Origin: Mesostigma viride
Lineage: Eukaryota; Streptophyta; Mesostigmatophyceae; Mesostigmatales; Mesostigmataceae
Assembly (NCBI GenBank): GCA_009746045.1
Contig: RPFO01002344.1
Location: 1 to 33,015, forward strand
Reading direction: 5' to 3'
DNA length: 33,015 nt
Part shown: one piece after another, positions 23,045 through 32,612 of the stretch
Layout: each line of letters starts with the position of its first letter
How positions within the stretch are numbered: the stretch's first letter is position 1
The notes under the pieces: generated by a model
Database searches by the model: none
What the model was told of the DNA's origin: nothing
What the model saw: only the letters and a program-made list of their open reading frames with translations
Made by a program: the position numbers and the translations under genes

Positions 23045-25418
23045 CTAACGCAACTGGTGCGTCTTCTTGTATGCTTCTAGTAAGCGGGCGCACCCCGCTA
23101 ACTCGGTAGCGGTGCGCCAGGAGTCCTCAGACTCGTGTTGTGCGAATCGCCATCGCACCCGATATTGTCGCTGGACCCCTCGTCCCCGTTTGACATCCCG
23201 GTGACCCACGATTGCGGCCACCTCGTCCTCCTGTTCCCCCGTATCAGGATTGAACTCCAGTGGGGCTGGGGGATTGACCCTACCCTGAATGGTGTTCTGG
23301 TGATACAACTTGAGCTGGTCACGGTGGAAACGGTTGGACGTGAGGTTCCATGACACTGGAATGTCCACCTGGAACATGACATCATCGAACTTGGTGAGGA
23401 CCTTGTAGGGTCCCAGGAACATGGGTCGGAGCTTAGTCTTCAGCTCCTTCTCCACCTTGTGCGAAAATCGCCCGATCTGCGGGCCCTCAACCAGGACCCA
23501 ATCGCCCACCTCGATGGACGGCGCCCTGTGGTCCCGCTTGCCGGCTGTCCTCTCCAGATACCGCGCTGCCGCTGCGCGATAGCCCTGAACCGCGCTGTTA
23601 TGCGCTTGGTGCATCCGCTGCAGCAACCGGTCGACCCCTTGCAGGGTATCCAGCTTGACCTGATCCTCTCCCAGATCGTGGCTCCCAAGCAAGTCGAGCG
23701 GTGTGAGAGGGTGTCGGCCGGAGTTGAGGAAAAAGGGGGTGAACCCATGGGCGGCCTGGGGGGCATTGTTCAGGGAAAACTCCACCAAGCCCAGAAGTTC
23801 TTCCCAATTGCTGCCCACCGTGTCGGTGTAGTGTCGCATGGTCTCTTGCACCGTGCGGTTCAACCGCTCCACCAGGTGCGACGACGAGCTGTGATAGGCC
23901 GTGCCCAGCGACACCTTGGTGCCCAGTTGCTCGAAGAACTCCTGCCAGAATTTGGCCGTGAAGAGCTTGTCGCGGTCAGAGATGAACTGCCGGCTGAGCC
24001 CATGAAACCGAAACACGTGCGTCAGGTATATCTTGGCGCACTCCTCCGCTGTGAGGTCGACCGGACACGGGGCCAGGTGACACATGCGCGTCAGGCGGTC
24101 CACAAACACCAAGACCATGCTGTTGCCGTTCTTCGTCTTCTTGAACGGGCCGATGAAGTCCATCATGATAGAATCCCAAGGACCCATAGGATCCGGCAGC
24201 GTCTTAGGGACGGCCTGAGAGCCCGTGTTCCTGGACTTCATGATCTGACACGAGGGGCACTGGCGCACATACGTCTCGATATACTCCTTCATCCCTGGCC
24301 AGTAGAAGTGCTTACGTGCCCGGGGAAGGAGACGGTGGCTTCCCTGATGTCCGCCCAGGAGAGAATCATGGAGCTCGTGAAGCAAGGCAGCCCTACAGAG
24401 CTCAGGAACATACAGCCGCCATTCCTCCGGCTGGGGACTCACGAACAGTTTCCCCTCCTGGAACTTGCAAGGATAGGCCCCCATCTGCTGGGGATGTGCC
24501 CGGATGGCTTCAAGTGCTGCTTCCTCCGTGATTGTGAAACGGCTGATCAGCATCTCCAAGTCCGACGTGACTGTGAACGCGTCCGCAGCCGGTTCTGCCG
24601 CATCCGTACCCGCCTGGTTGACGAATTCTGAGAAGACTGTGGGAGGGCCGAGCGGCTGAAGCTGAAAAATTCCCTGGGGCGGCACCACATGACTAAGGGG
24701 CACGCGCGCATGCGACCCCTCCCCCTCCCCGGGGGTGTCCACGTCCTCGTGGGCGCTTGGTTGAACCGTCTCCTCCGGGAGGGGTGACAGGTCATCCATG
24801 GTGGTGTGCCCAAGATGAAACAAGTGGCGGGCCTGGGGAGACCGTGGTTCCACACCGTAGGCGGTCCCCGGGGCGGCCACTGGGACACAGGTGGTATGCA
24901 GCACGTCCATGTCCTCGTAGAACCAATAGTCCGCCCGTCGCGAGAGAGCGTCGGGCACCACATTGTCCGCGCCCTTGACATATTGGATCTTGAACGGCGC
25001 GAACTGTGACAGGTACTCCATCCACCGCGCCTGGCGGGGCGTCAGGTTGGGCTGCACCAGGAGGTGGGTGAGCGGCCGGTGGTCCGTGTGGATCACCAGG
25101 CGATGGGGGTCGAGATCCCCCTGCTCACTGATGGCCACCGAAAACTGGGCCCCCAAGAGATGATGACGCCACGTGTGGCAGCTGTAGACGACTGCCAGGA
25201 GTTCCTGTTGATGCACTGGATAATTCCGCTCCGCCGGAATCATCGTTCGTGAGATGTACTCGATGGGCTGAAGGCCCTTGCCGTGGTCCTGCAGGAGAAC
25301 ACCCCCGATGGCCACCTTGCTGGCGTCCGTAGCCACGACGAAAGGAAGGGCCGGGTCCGGCAGGATAAGGACTGGCGCTGTGGTGAGGTGGCGCTTGAGC
25401 GCCTCGAAAGCCTGTTGG
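23045..25418 (-). CDS. pol: pol, 3' part: RNase H, integrase, GPY/F, chromodomain
   Basis: From the hAT junction the frame continues QQAFEALKRHL and then RNase H (VVATDASKVAIGG, HTDHRPLTHLL). The integrase zinc-binding domain has HELHDS..GGHQG and CPSCQ (~24250-24390). The catalytic core has MMDFIGPF, FISDRDKLF and SSHLVERLN, supplying the D, D and E residues (~23870-24170). LGPYKVL (~23405-23430) is a GPY/F module. The last ~60 residues, with VGHRDVKRG..QYRVRW and DSWRTATEL, match a chromodomain, which in this family directs insertion to chromatin marks. The stop is at 23045. It is in frame with the 5' part of pol because the insertion plus target duplication adds 1311 bp, a multiple of three. 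Confidence 0.93.
25411..25418. repeat. Target site duplication of the hAT insertion, left copy
   Basis: CCTGTTGG occurs directly outside the left end of the nested element and again at its right end (26722-26729). Eight base pairs is the duplication length made by hAT transposases. Confidence 0.88.
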
Positions 25419-26721
25419 CCAGGTTGGAAAATACGTGTGCGGGGTATAATACGTGGACTTAAAATACGCGTATTATACGTGGGGGGTATAAAATACGCGG
25501 TGGTAAAATGCGCGACAGTTTTTGTGGTCCAATTGTCAGTCACCCAATTAGCACGCTCCTTGATGATGGTCATGCAGTTATTACAACTGAAATTTGGTGT
25601 ATATGCTTATTTATTAACATCTTCCATTTATGCCCTGCAATCCTATCTGATTATGATTTGTTAAATGCAGGGGGGAGCATGCTGCAACGGGAATAGTAAG
25701 GATTCAATTAATTAATTGATTGTAAGGAAAGCCATCCACTATATAATGCATGAGAGGACATAAGACACAACTTCCGAGGAGGAGGGGTGACGTGCCCTCC
25801 TTTGTACTGGATCATGCCGGCCACCATCTGCTTGAAAGAGGCGCTCTCAGCCGCATTGAAGCAATGCCGTTCTCGATAAAAAATTCGGCAGCCAGCAGCT
25901 GGACACCTTTCTCGTCGACGGGAACCAGCCATTTGGTGATGCTCAGCTGGCCTTTGCTGGGAACCGACGACAAGTCAGCCGGCGCAGCTGCCCCTCCCAT
26001 CTCCGCCATTGCCCTGTTCAAATTGTGCTGCTTCTTGGCGTCTGACTGCTGCGACTTGTTGTTATACATCCTAAGAAACCTGCTCCGGATATTCGGTGGA
26101 ATTTTGTCGCAGGGTAACATCCCTTCCCCTGCGATTCCGGCAAAGTGTGCACGGACTCGGAATACGCTGATTGCCCCCGCCCCGTATGAGAACTTCTTGT
26201 TGCAAAATGAGCAGAACTTATTCGACACAAACTGCGTTTTGTTACTAACAGCATCTGTGACTGCTTCTTTCTTCTCGAGAACGAAATCCCATTCAGGCCC
26301 TTTCTTCTTCATGGCTGCAAATCGAAAATGGCTGCACACTGTCGCACAGTCGCACTGGCCTCGTCGTCGCTAGCATTACACCGTCAGTAGCACAGCTGGC
26401 ATTTGCTGGCACACTGTTATTTATGCGTTATGTACCTAGTCCTAGCTGTCTCCTATACCGGCCAAACATTTTGCAAGGCTTGCGCTTTATGAAAAGAACT
26501 GTACGCATCTACTTCTAGTAGTAAAAATCTAAAATGTGCAGTGAGCGCGCCGCGCCCAGAACCTGGGCACCGCGCCAGTGCCCGCTGCCCGCTGGTACCC
26601 CCGAAAAATTCTAAGTCCAAACCGCGTGGTCAGACGTAAAATACGCGTAAAATACGTCGAGGCCCATAATATGCTTTATCCCGCATTTTATCGCAAAAGT
26701 GCGGCGTACAGACCAACCCGG
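25419..26721 (-). mobile_element. Nested hAT-superfamily DNA transposon, internally reduced (1303 bp)
   Basis: The ends are CCAGGTTGG and CCAACCCGG, an imperfect terminal inverted repeat (CC[A/G]GGTTGG, with TACG 5 bp further in). Both subterminal regions carry repeated AAAATACGCG / ATACGTG motifs (25428-25510 and 26635-26660), probable transposase binding sites. It interrupts pol exactly between the RT and RNase H coding segments. It holds only the N-terminal part of a transposase, so it is non-autonomous. Confidence 0.88.
25708..26339 (-). pseudogene. hAT transposase N-terminal fragment with BED zinc finger, frameshifted
   Basis: The frame from 26339 (or the ATG for MKKKGPEWDFV slightly downstream) carries a BED-type finger: CSFCNKKFSYGAGAISVFRV, then RAHFAGI and a C in MLPCDKIP. 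QLSITKWLVPVDEKGVQLLA and AEFFIENGIA follow; these resemble the segment after the finger in Ac-like hAT transposases. A one-base loss near 25858-25860 shifts the frame, and the sequence continues as FNAAESASFKQMV in the next frame until 25708. The RNase H-like catalytic domain is absent. It is probably a deletion derivative. Confidence 0.8.
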
Positions 26722-26729
26722 CCTGTTGG
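26722..26729. repeat. Target site duplication of the hAT insertion, right copy
   Basis: This is the second CCTGTTGG copy. After it the pol sequence continues with the codons for EQCQQ read on the minus strand. Confidence 0.88.
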
Positions 26730-28295
26730 CACTGCTCTGCCCAAAGGAACGGAGTACCCTTTTTGAGAAGAGCATTGATCGGGGCGGCGATGGTGGCAAA
26801 CCTCGGGATGAACCGGCGGTAGTAAGATGCCAATCCCAGGAAGCTGCGTACCCCTTTCACGTCCGTAGGGACAGGCCATTGCTGGACAGACTCGATCTTC
26901 TCAGGGTCGGTCGCGATGCCGTCCGCGGACAGGGTATGACCCAGAAACGGCACGCAGCGACCGGCGCGCACCTTGGCCTTCCGCGCCGAAAGGTGCTCAT
27001 CCTCCATGATCTGCAGCACGGCGTCCACATCCTCCAGGTGCTCCTCGAACGTCTTGGAGTACACCAGGATGTCGTCCAGATACGCCAGCGCGCACGTGCG
27101 CTTGTAGGTCCAGGGCGGGCGCGCTCCCTTCTGCGGGTCCGCCAGGTCCTGGGAGACCTGTGGCAGGTGGGCTGTACCCATCACCGGACGGAGGATGTCA
27201 TTCATCAGCATCTGGAAGGATGCAGGCGAATTACACAGCCCCATTGCCGCCACCCGAAACTGATAGTGACCGAAGGGCGTAGCGAACGCGGTCTTGTGGC
27301 AGTCTTCTGGCGCGATGCGCAGCTGCCAAAACCCGTCCGCACAGTCGATGACGGTGAAACACGTCGCCCCCTGGACACGGTTGAAGATGTCGTCGATCCG
27401 CGGTAGAGGATACCGGGACTTGACGGTGATGGCGTTCAGCTTCCGGTAGTCAGTCACCAGACGCCACTTGCCTCCTGGCTTGGGAACGAGCAGCACGCCC
27501 GCTGAGAAGGGGCTGTTGCTGGGTTCAATGAGCCCCGCGTCGAGTAGTGAAATGAGGATCTTCTTGAGCTCCACCAGCTCGACTGGGCCCATGCGGTACA
27601 TGGGAGACACAGTAGGCCCGGAACCCTCCTGGAGCTGGACACGATGTAACACCGATCGATTGGGAGGGAACTGGGGGGTGCGATCGGCGAAGAGGGCAGT
27701 GCGCTTCTCCAGGACGGCATTGAACCGCGCCAGCTCGTCCGGTGTGAAACCGGCACCAATCTCGTTAAGCTGAGCCTGAGTGCTGTCCAGGTCTATGCGA
27801 TACATCGCGTACTCCTTGCCCTTCCGGAGCTGGCGCGCCAGCGTCTTGCTACTCATCAGGATCTGGGACGCTGGTCGGGGCCCGTCCGCCGAGCGCTCGT
27901 GTGTAATGTTATGGACCTCCGCGGCCTGCGCCCGGTACTCGCTGTCTGGGCACCAGAATGAACCATCCGGAAACCAAACTACCCGCCGGCGCACACTGAT
28001 GTCCACATCCTGCTTGTCCAGCCAGTCCACTCCCATGATGATGTCGGCAGCGCCCAACGGCGCAATAGTCGCCACCAGGTCCACCGGCGTGCCCTGCAGT
28101 ACACCCTTGATGTCTGCTAGGCCCGGCGATTGGTGCCGCCGACCGTCTGAGTAGGTGACATATACTGCCGTGGTGTGAGGTCGAGGTACCAGGCCCAGCC
28201 GACGCACCAGGGCCTCGTTGATGAAGGACGTGGAGGCGCCGGTGTCGACCAGGAACTTCACACGTCCATGATCGTTTTCTCCTTCAAATACGGAT
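26730..28295 (-). CDS. pol: pol, 5' part: aspartic protease and reverse transcriptase
   Basis: In this frame the first stop upstream is near 28296, so the opening lies there. An in-frame GTG at 28261 gives VKFLVDTGAST and is numbered here as residue 1. The protease has DTGAS (6-10) and IIMGVDWL (74-81). The RT has LLVPKPGGKWRLVTDYRKLN (257-276), VIDCADGFWQ (304-313), the GLCNSPASFQ motif (341-350) and the catalytic YLDD (394-397). An extra segment of about 30 residues lies between the LRP motif and YLDD. RT ends at the thumb/connection, where the nested hAT element breaks the frame. No ATG lies near the opening, so expression probably needs frameshifting from gag. Confidence 0.92.
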
Positions 28296-28551
28296 CAAGG
28301 ACGGTGGGAGGGACCAGTAACCCTCCGCTGAAAAGAAACAGATGCCGCGAATCTCCTTGAGATGCACGCGCCGCCGGTTGGGTGGACGCGTCTGCGGCCA
28401 CGTTATTGACGTCTACCTCTACTCTAATTGACTCCGCGTCTGGGCTACCATCTGATTTCTCTACCCTATCCCCTACCCCGGGACCCAAGCCCATGGGCAG
28501 GGCTACTACTCCCGAGGAGCGGTGGGACGGGAGGCCGCCTCGCCCGACCAC
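28258..28551 (-). CDS. Linker frame between gag and pol
   Basis: This third-frame opening overlaps the gag end (stop at 28506) and the start of the protease frame (~28296). It contains SDGSPDAESIRVEVDVNNVA and ends KEKTIMDV. Without it, 210 nt between gag and pol are closed in both flanking frames. It could be a gag-pol linker reached by two successive -1 shifts, or the trace of two indels. No known domain is visible. Confidence 0.4.
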   Translation of the reverse strand: MVGRGGLPSHRSSGVVALPMGLGPGVGDRVEKSDGSPDAESIRVEVDVNNVAADASTQPAARASQGDSRHLFLFSGGLLVPPTVLDPYLKEKTIMDV

Positions 28552-30411
28552 CCGCCCTCTTCCCCCCCCTCCTCCTCTTCGTCAGCCCCCTCCTCGTCGT
28601 CATACTCGTAGCCAGCCACTGCCTGCGTTTGGCCAGAAGAGGAGGACTGTCGCCGCGCCTCAATCTCGTTGACCGCGCGCAACACACCCTTGGTAGAGCT
28701 AGTCGCGGGTGGTCGCGGCTGCTGGTACTGCGTCGGGACCTGTCTGGCGTGCTGCAGGCGAGCCGCACGCTCACCCGCGTTGCGGGGTCGGTCCCGAGGG
28801 CCGGAGGAGTCGGGGCGGCTGCCGAAGGCCGGGCCGGAGAAACGAACACTGGGTGTCCCCTCTCCTGTCCCACGACTGGCGTTCTTGCCCCGGAGCTTGG
28901 GGCAGTCGCGCTTGAGGTGCCCCACCTCGCTGCACATGAAGCACCGCGCCTTACTAGCGTCGATCGCGTTGACACCGTGGTCAGTGTAGCCATCATCAGG
29001 GTCGTCGAGGTACTCCTCCTCCTCCTCCTCGCCGGTGAGCTCCGTAGAGTACATCTGGTTCACCCGTCGCGGGGGAGCTGACCTGAAGAAACGGCGCACC
29101 GAGGGTGCGCGCCCGCGAGACACCACGTCGGCCACCTGCAGAAGGTATCTCTGGATATTCAGGATGTCCCACTCCTTCCAGGGGACCTCAGCGTAGTGTT
29201 TGAATACCTCGTCCTGCAGCTCGGGGCTGAGCGCCTCGATGAATCTGATCTTGTACTCGTACCAGGTCATGTCGGTTAGATAAGCGGCGCTGGACTCAAA
29301 CTTGGACAGAAACTCGCGATATGGGGTGGTCCCCTGGCGCAGCTTGCCGAAAGCGATCCGCTCGTGGAGCTCCGCGTCTGGGGGTATCAGCTTGCGGCGC
29401 ACCCGGTCCATCAGCTCCTCCACGGTTTGCGGGTATGACTGGGATGCGATGCTCTCACAGTTCAGGATGCTCACCACCGAGGGGTCCATGCAGGTGTTGA
29501 CCACATGTGGGATCAAATCACAGGTGGCCAGTTCCCAGCTGTTGTGATTGCACCAAACGGTATACTGCTGTTGCCACATGCGTCCCCATTCGTCGACCTC
29601 TCGCGGTTTCATATCCGCGTGCAGCTTGGGTACATTCTTGAAGGTAGGCATCGGTGGGGCCTTTACCGTGTTAAGCTTAGGCCCACCGACCTCTCTGTAG
29701 GAGATGGAGCCGAATGCTGGAGGCTGCGACCGCGGGAGAGATCCGGATCTGTCCGGTGTGCCGTGTGTCCTGCGCACCTGTATCGACGAGGGGTGTTCGT
29801 ACCCCGGGTCATCCAGTGCCACCCTGCTGAAACTGAGGTTGCCAGCAGGCGCAGGCGAGGGGACCGCGCTTCGGTCAAGCACCCGTGGACGCTGCGGTTG
29901 AGGTGCCGGGCGCTGGGCTGGCGTGTGAGTCTCCTCGTCGCGGGTGGTGACACTGCTCCGGGTCTCCCCTGGGCTGGTCCGTGGTCTATGAGTACCAACG
30001 GGCGGGCCCTGCGTGACAGATCCCTCGTCCGCCTCGTTAGTCCCTTCCAGGTCATCGAACTCGCCATCTGCCCCTGGGGCCTCCCCTTCCTCGTCCGAAT
30101 ACCATAGCGCCGTGGGTAACAGGGACGTGCTGCCGAACTGACACTCTGCGTCTGCCCCGGTGTGGGGGACCCGGTGGAGGTCCCTGGGGCCGCCCCCGAC
30201 CTGCCCAAGGATGCGTTGGCCGCCCGGTGACTGGCTGCTGATGGCGGTAGTGCAGGGTATCTTCATTCTCGTCCCCTGCTGCTCTGGATCCGGTGGTAGC
30301 CATTGTGGTCTCGTCTGGGTTGTTGCTGCTGCATCCGGGGTTGCCTGTTGTTGCTGCTGCTGTGTGGTTGCTGCTGCTGCTGCTGCTCGTTGCTGCTGCT
30401 GCTGCTGCTGC

Positions 30412-30456
<45 letters not shown>

Positions 30457-30813
30457 TTGTTGCTGCTGATGTTGTTGCTGCTGGTGTTGCTGCTGCTGAT
30501 GTTGTTGCTGCTGGTGTTGCTGCTGCTGCGAGCCCCCCTGGAGTATCTCTGGGTCACTTCTATCCTCTTCCTGCCTTGTCAAGGCGTCTAAATTGTCCCC
30601 ATCCGCTGGGGAGCTAGGTCTGGATCGTAGGGAGCCTTCCACAGGTCTCTCCATGACCTCACCTGTACCTGTCTCTACTTGTGGTGGTACCTCTAGCCCT
30701 TCTGTACCGTGCTCGTGGTTGTCTACCGGTTCTTTCTCTCTATTATCTGAATCTCTCTCCCTAAGCTCGTCTTCTGTCTCTCTGGCGTTCCTTGTTTGGT
30801 ACCGTGTTGGCAT
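28506..30813 (-). CDS. gag: gag polyprotein, frame changes in a CAG repeat
   Basis: The probable start is the ATG at 30813 (MPTRYQTRNARETEDE). A CAG/CAA repeat (about 30350-30530) encodes a Gln-rich tract, and after it the long downstream frame is one register off (it opens with an ATG at 30557 if used alone). The capsid-like region (~29100-29640) contains WGRMWQQQYTVWCNHNSWEL and YEYKIRFIEALSPELQ. A CCHC zinc knuckle CFMCSEVGHLKRDC lies near 28903-28950, followed by basic and acidic tails (YDDEEGADEEEEGG). The stop is at 28506. The N-terminal frame break is probably repeat-length slippage; either this copy is defective or an assembly error hides an intact frame. Confidence 0.85.
30345..30535. 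repeat. CAG/CTG-rich microsatellite in gag
   Basis: On the plus strand this is (GCTGCTGTT)n-like and CTG/GCT repeats, with GTTGCTGCTG interruptions. Read on the element strand it encodes Gln-rich, Ser/Asn-rich or Ala-rich peptides depending on the frame. It is the point where the gag frame changes. Confidence 0.9.
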
Positions 30814-30939
30814 GGTGCTCGTACCGGTACCTTACACAGCAGGCATCACCTCCCCAGGAAGAAGAGAGAGAGAAGAGCAACCACGTGCTATGGATCTATA
30901 GATATAGAACCTAGTATCACTTCCTAGTAATAGTATCCT

Positions 30940-31278
30940 CTACTGTTTGCTAGGGCCAATGGTCAGCTGAGAGAAGGTAACTGTAACTGCTGTCCCCTCC
31001 CCCTGGCTGCTGAGCGTGGGTGGCTTGGAGCATTCACGAGTGATGTGCATCCCCTCAGGCAATGGCATATGTTCCCTAACAAACCTATCTGCATCTGCAA
31101 TGTTATCAAACCCTTTCCACTTAGCACTAGAGCCTTGGGACAATATCTTATCTTTAATGTGTTCCTCACAAGTCTTCCAGCTGTAGAATATAGCAGGTCT
31201 ACCCTTATCCCCGTCGTGAGCTACTGCATAGTAAGGAAATCCAGACTGTCCACCCTTGTTTATTTTACGTCGGGGCAT
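30940..31278 (-). CDS. Leader ORF: RNase H1-type hybrid-binding domain (Cauli_VI-like), 112 aa
   Basis: The ATG at 31278 encodes a small basic start (MPRRKINKGG) and then the hybrid-binding fold signature: YYAVAHDG (16-23), FYSW (31-34), Cys37-Glu-Glu, W54-K-G-F57 and ADADRFV (61-67). This matches the pattern Y-A-V.G...G.Y.sW.eC...v....a.yK.F....eA..fv of the RNase H1 N-terminal domain, also found in caulimovirus viroplasmin. In RNase H1 it binds RNA/DNA hybrids or dsRNA. It lies upstream of gag in the leader, in element sense, in a position where Ty3 elements normally have no gene. The C-terminal ~40 residues are Ser/Thr-rich without a known domain. A role in reverse transcription is inferred. 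Confidence 0.75.
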   Translation of the reverse strand: MPRRKINKGGQSGFPYYAVAHDGDKGRPAIFYSWKTCEEHIKDKILSQGSSAKWKGFDNIADADRFVREHMPLPEGMHITRECSKPPTLSSQGEGTAVTVTFSQLTIGPSKQ

Positions 31279-32017
31279 GTTACATCATAGTCTGGCAGCG
31301 GCTTGCAAGCAGGAGAGAAAGGGGAAACCCAGGCTACCTCTAATGCAGTGACCTTAAACAAACGAGGAGAGAGCACGGAGTGTAGCACAGCACACGCCCC
31401 CAGCCTTCCGCGGCAAAGGGCTATACAACGATTACACGGAGGTAAACACCGTCAACACAGTCGGCAACAGCCAGACGGTATTCACCCCCACAACATGTAA
31501 AACAACGAATGGTTGTCGTCCGCAACTTCCATTCGAACCAACGACATTCACACCCTATAGAGGCACAACGTATAACGAGAACCCCTACGCGTGCGAACCC
31601 GGAGAGGAAGCGAGCATGCCCAGCTAGCCTTCCACAGGCATCGCTTGTAAAGAAAGGATCCTATCTAGGGGACGCACCATAATCGATGACGTTAAATCCT
31701 CCTGAGCTGGCCGCCACCCGGTGTCGTTGAAGGCAAGCCCTGGCCGCCACTAGGTGTCGTTGAAAGCAGGAGAGCTGAACGCTATCGTTTACAGCACCTC
31801 ACCACAGGACTATTGCTAGCCCCGCCGAGTATCCCAGACTGGCCGCTTGCTGGCTAGGTCGTCGTTGAATCCCTTTACGGGCTGGCCGCCGACCAGTCAG
31901 CAGTCGTTGAATTCCGGAACCTCTACCTACGTCAAACTCAGCCTTGGTATCCTAATTGGCTCACTAACCCTCTCCGCGAGAGTTAGCTAACCTTTCCAGC
32001 ACATTTCCTCCGATAAC
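31279..32017 (-). other. Retroelement 5' untranslated leader
   Basis: No gene is recognised. It holds four spaced copies of a CTGGCCGCC..(G)GTCGTTGAA motif (31707-31910), possibly RNA structure or packaging signals, between the PBS and the leader ORF. Confidence 0.6.
31707..31910. repeat. Four copies of a CTGGCCGC...GTCGTTGAA motif
   Basis: Starts are near 31707, 31740, 31839 and 31882. The first two carry CACCCGGTGTCGTTGAA and CACTAGGTGTCGTTGAA, and the last two TCGTCGTTGAAT and GCAGTCGTTGAAT. Spacing is 33, 99 and 43 bp. Confidence 0.7.
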
Positions 32018-32020
32018 CAG
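32004..32020 (-). promoter_or_regulatory. Primer binding site candidate
   Basis: Immediately inside the 5' LTR the element strand reads C-TGGTTATCGGAGG. TGGT, the complement of a tRNA ACCA end, sits one base from the LTR, as expected for a PBS. The primer tRNA is not identified; it differs from the usual TGGTATCAGAG of initiator Met. Confidence 0.55.
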
Positions 32021-32602
32021 TGTTACGTCCCAGCCCAGACACACCTAGCCTGAGCTACGTAGCGAAAGACCCTTCTTGCCGGAATTAGGAATAATTCAAG
32101 ATAGCCTAAAGTAGGTTGCGCTTCACGACGTGAGTCGTGAGATATCTGGCATCACGGCTTAATGCCAAGCTAATTAGTTCACACTTATAATGGCTAGCAA
32201 TACCAATTACAAATGGATAATGCCCCGGGCTCAATGTGTAGGCGTATTCGCACTTATCATTCATTAAACCAAGAGGACGAGACTCTCGTCCTCGGACCAA
32301 TTTAACCTAGGTTGATTGCGGCGCAGATACATGCCAATTTCCCTGGACCAATCCAAGCCAAACATTCCACGTAGGATCCGGGCCGACATCGACCCTCAAC
32401 TACAGGATCCACGCCTAGTACTACGAATGGACTCAGAACTGACGCGGCGCCACCGCACCGGTTCCTAAAAGGGCAACCTAGGACCAAAATAACTAGTCCA
32501 ATTCACACAAGAGTCAATGTCCATAAAACTTAGTACAACGGCCACAAGGCCTTAGTAATTTATTCCATTGTTACGTCCGACCTAAAGGGCCGGGACGTAA
32601 CA
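32021..32602 (-). repeat. 5' LTR, 582 bp, complete
   Basis: It is bounded by an 11-bp perfect inverted repeat, TGTTACGTCCC and GGGACGTAACA, so it has TG...CA ends. It carries the hairpin GAGGACGAG-ACT-CTCGTCCTC at 32273-32293 and CACGAC-GTGA-GTCGTG near 32126-32141. Read on the minus strand, U3 starts at 32602. Confidence 0.93.
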
Positions 32603-32612
32603 GTAACATAAT

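Larger units (their letters stand above)
19903..32602 (-). mobile_element. Ty3/Gypsy LTR retrotransposon, chromovirus type, with nested hAT insertion
   Basis: A minus-strand element with 5' LTR 32021-32602, PBS candidate, leader with an extra ORF, gag, pol in the order PR-RT-RNaseH-IN (the Ty3 order), a GPY/F module and a C-terminal chromodomain. An extra ORF, a polypurine tract and the 3' LTR 19903-20240 follow. The 3' LTR lacks the outer 244 bp found in the 5' LTR. The shared 338 bp differ at one base. The element is about 11.4 kb without the nested 1.3-kb hAT insertion. Frame breaks in gag, between gag and pol and in the last ORF suggest this copy is defective. Confidence 0.93.

Noticed and set aside
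23459-24631. 390-codon plus-strand open frame
   Set aside because: Antisense to the integrase-coding part of pol, which has all catalytic motifs.
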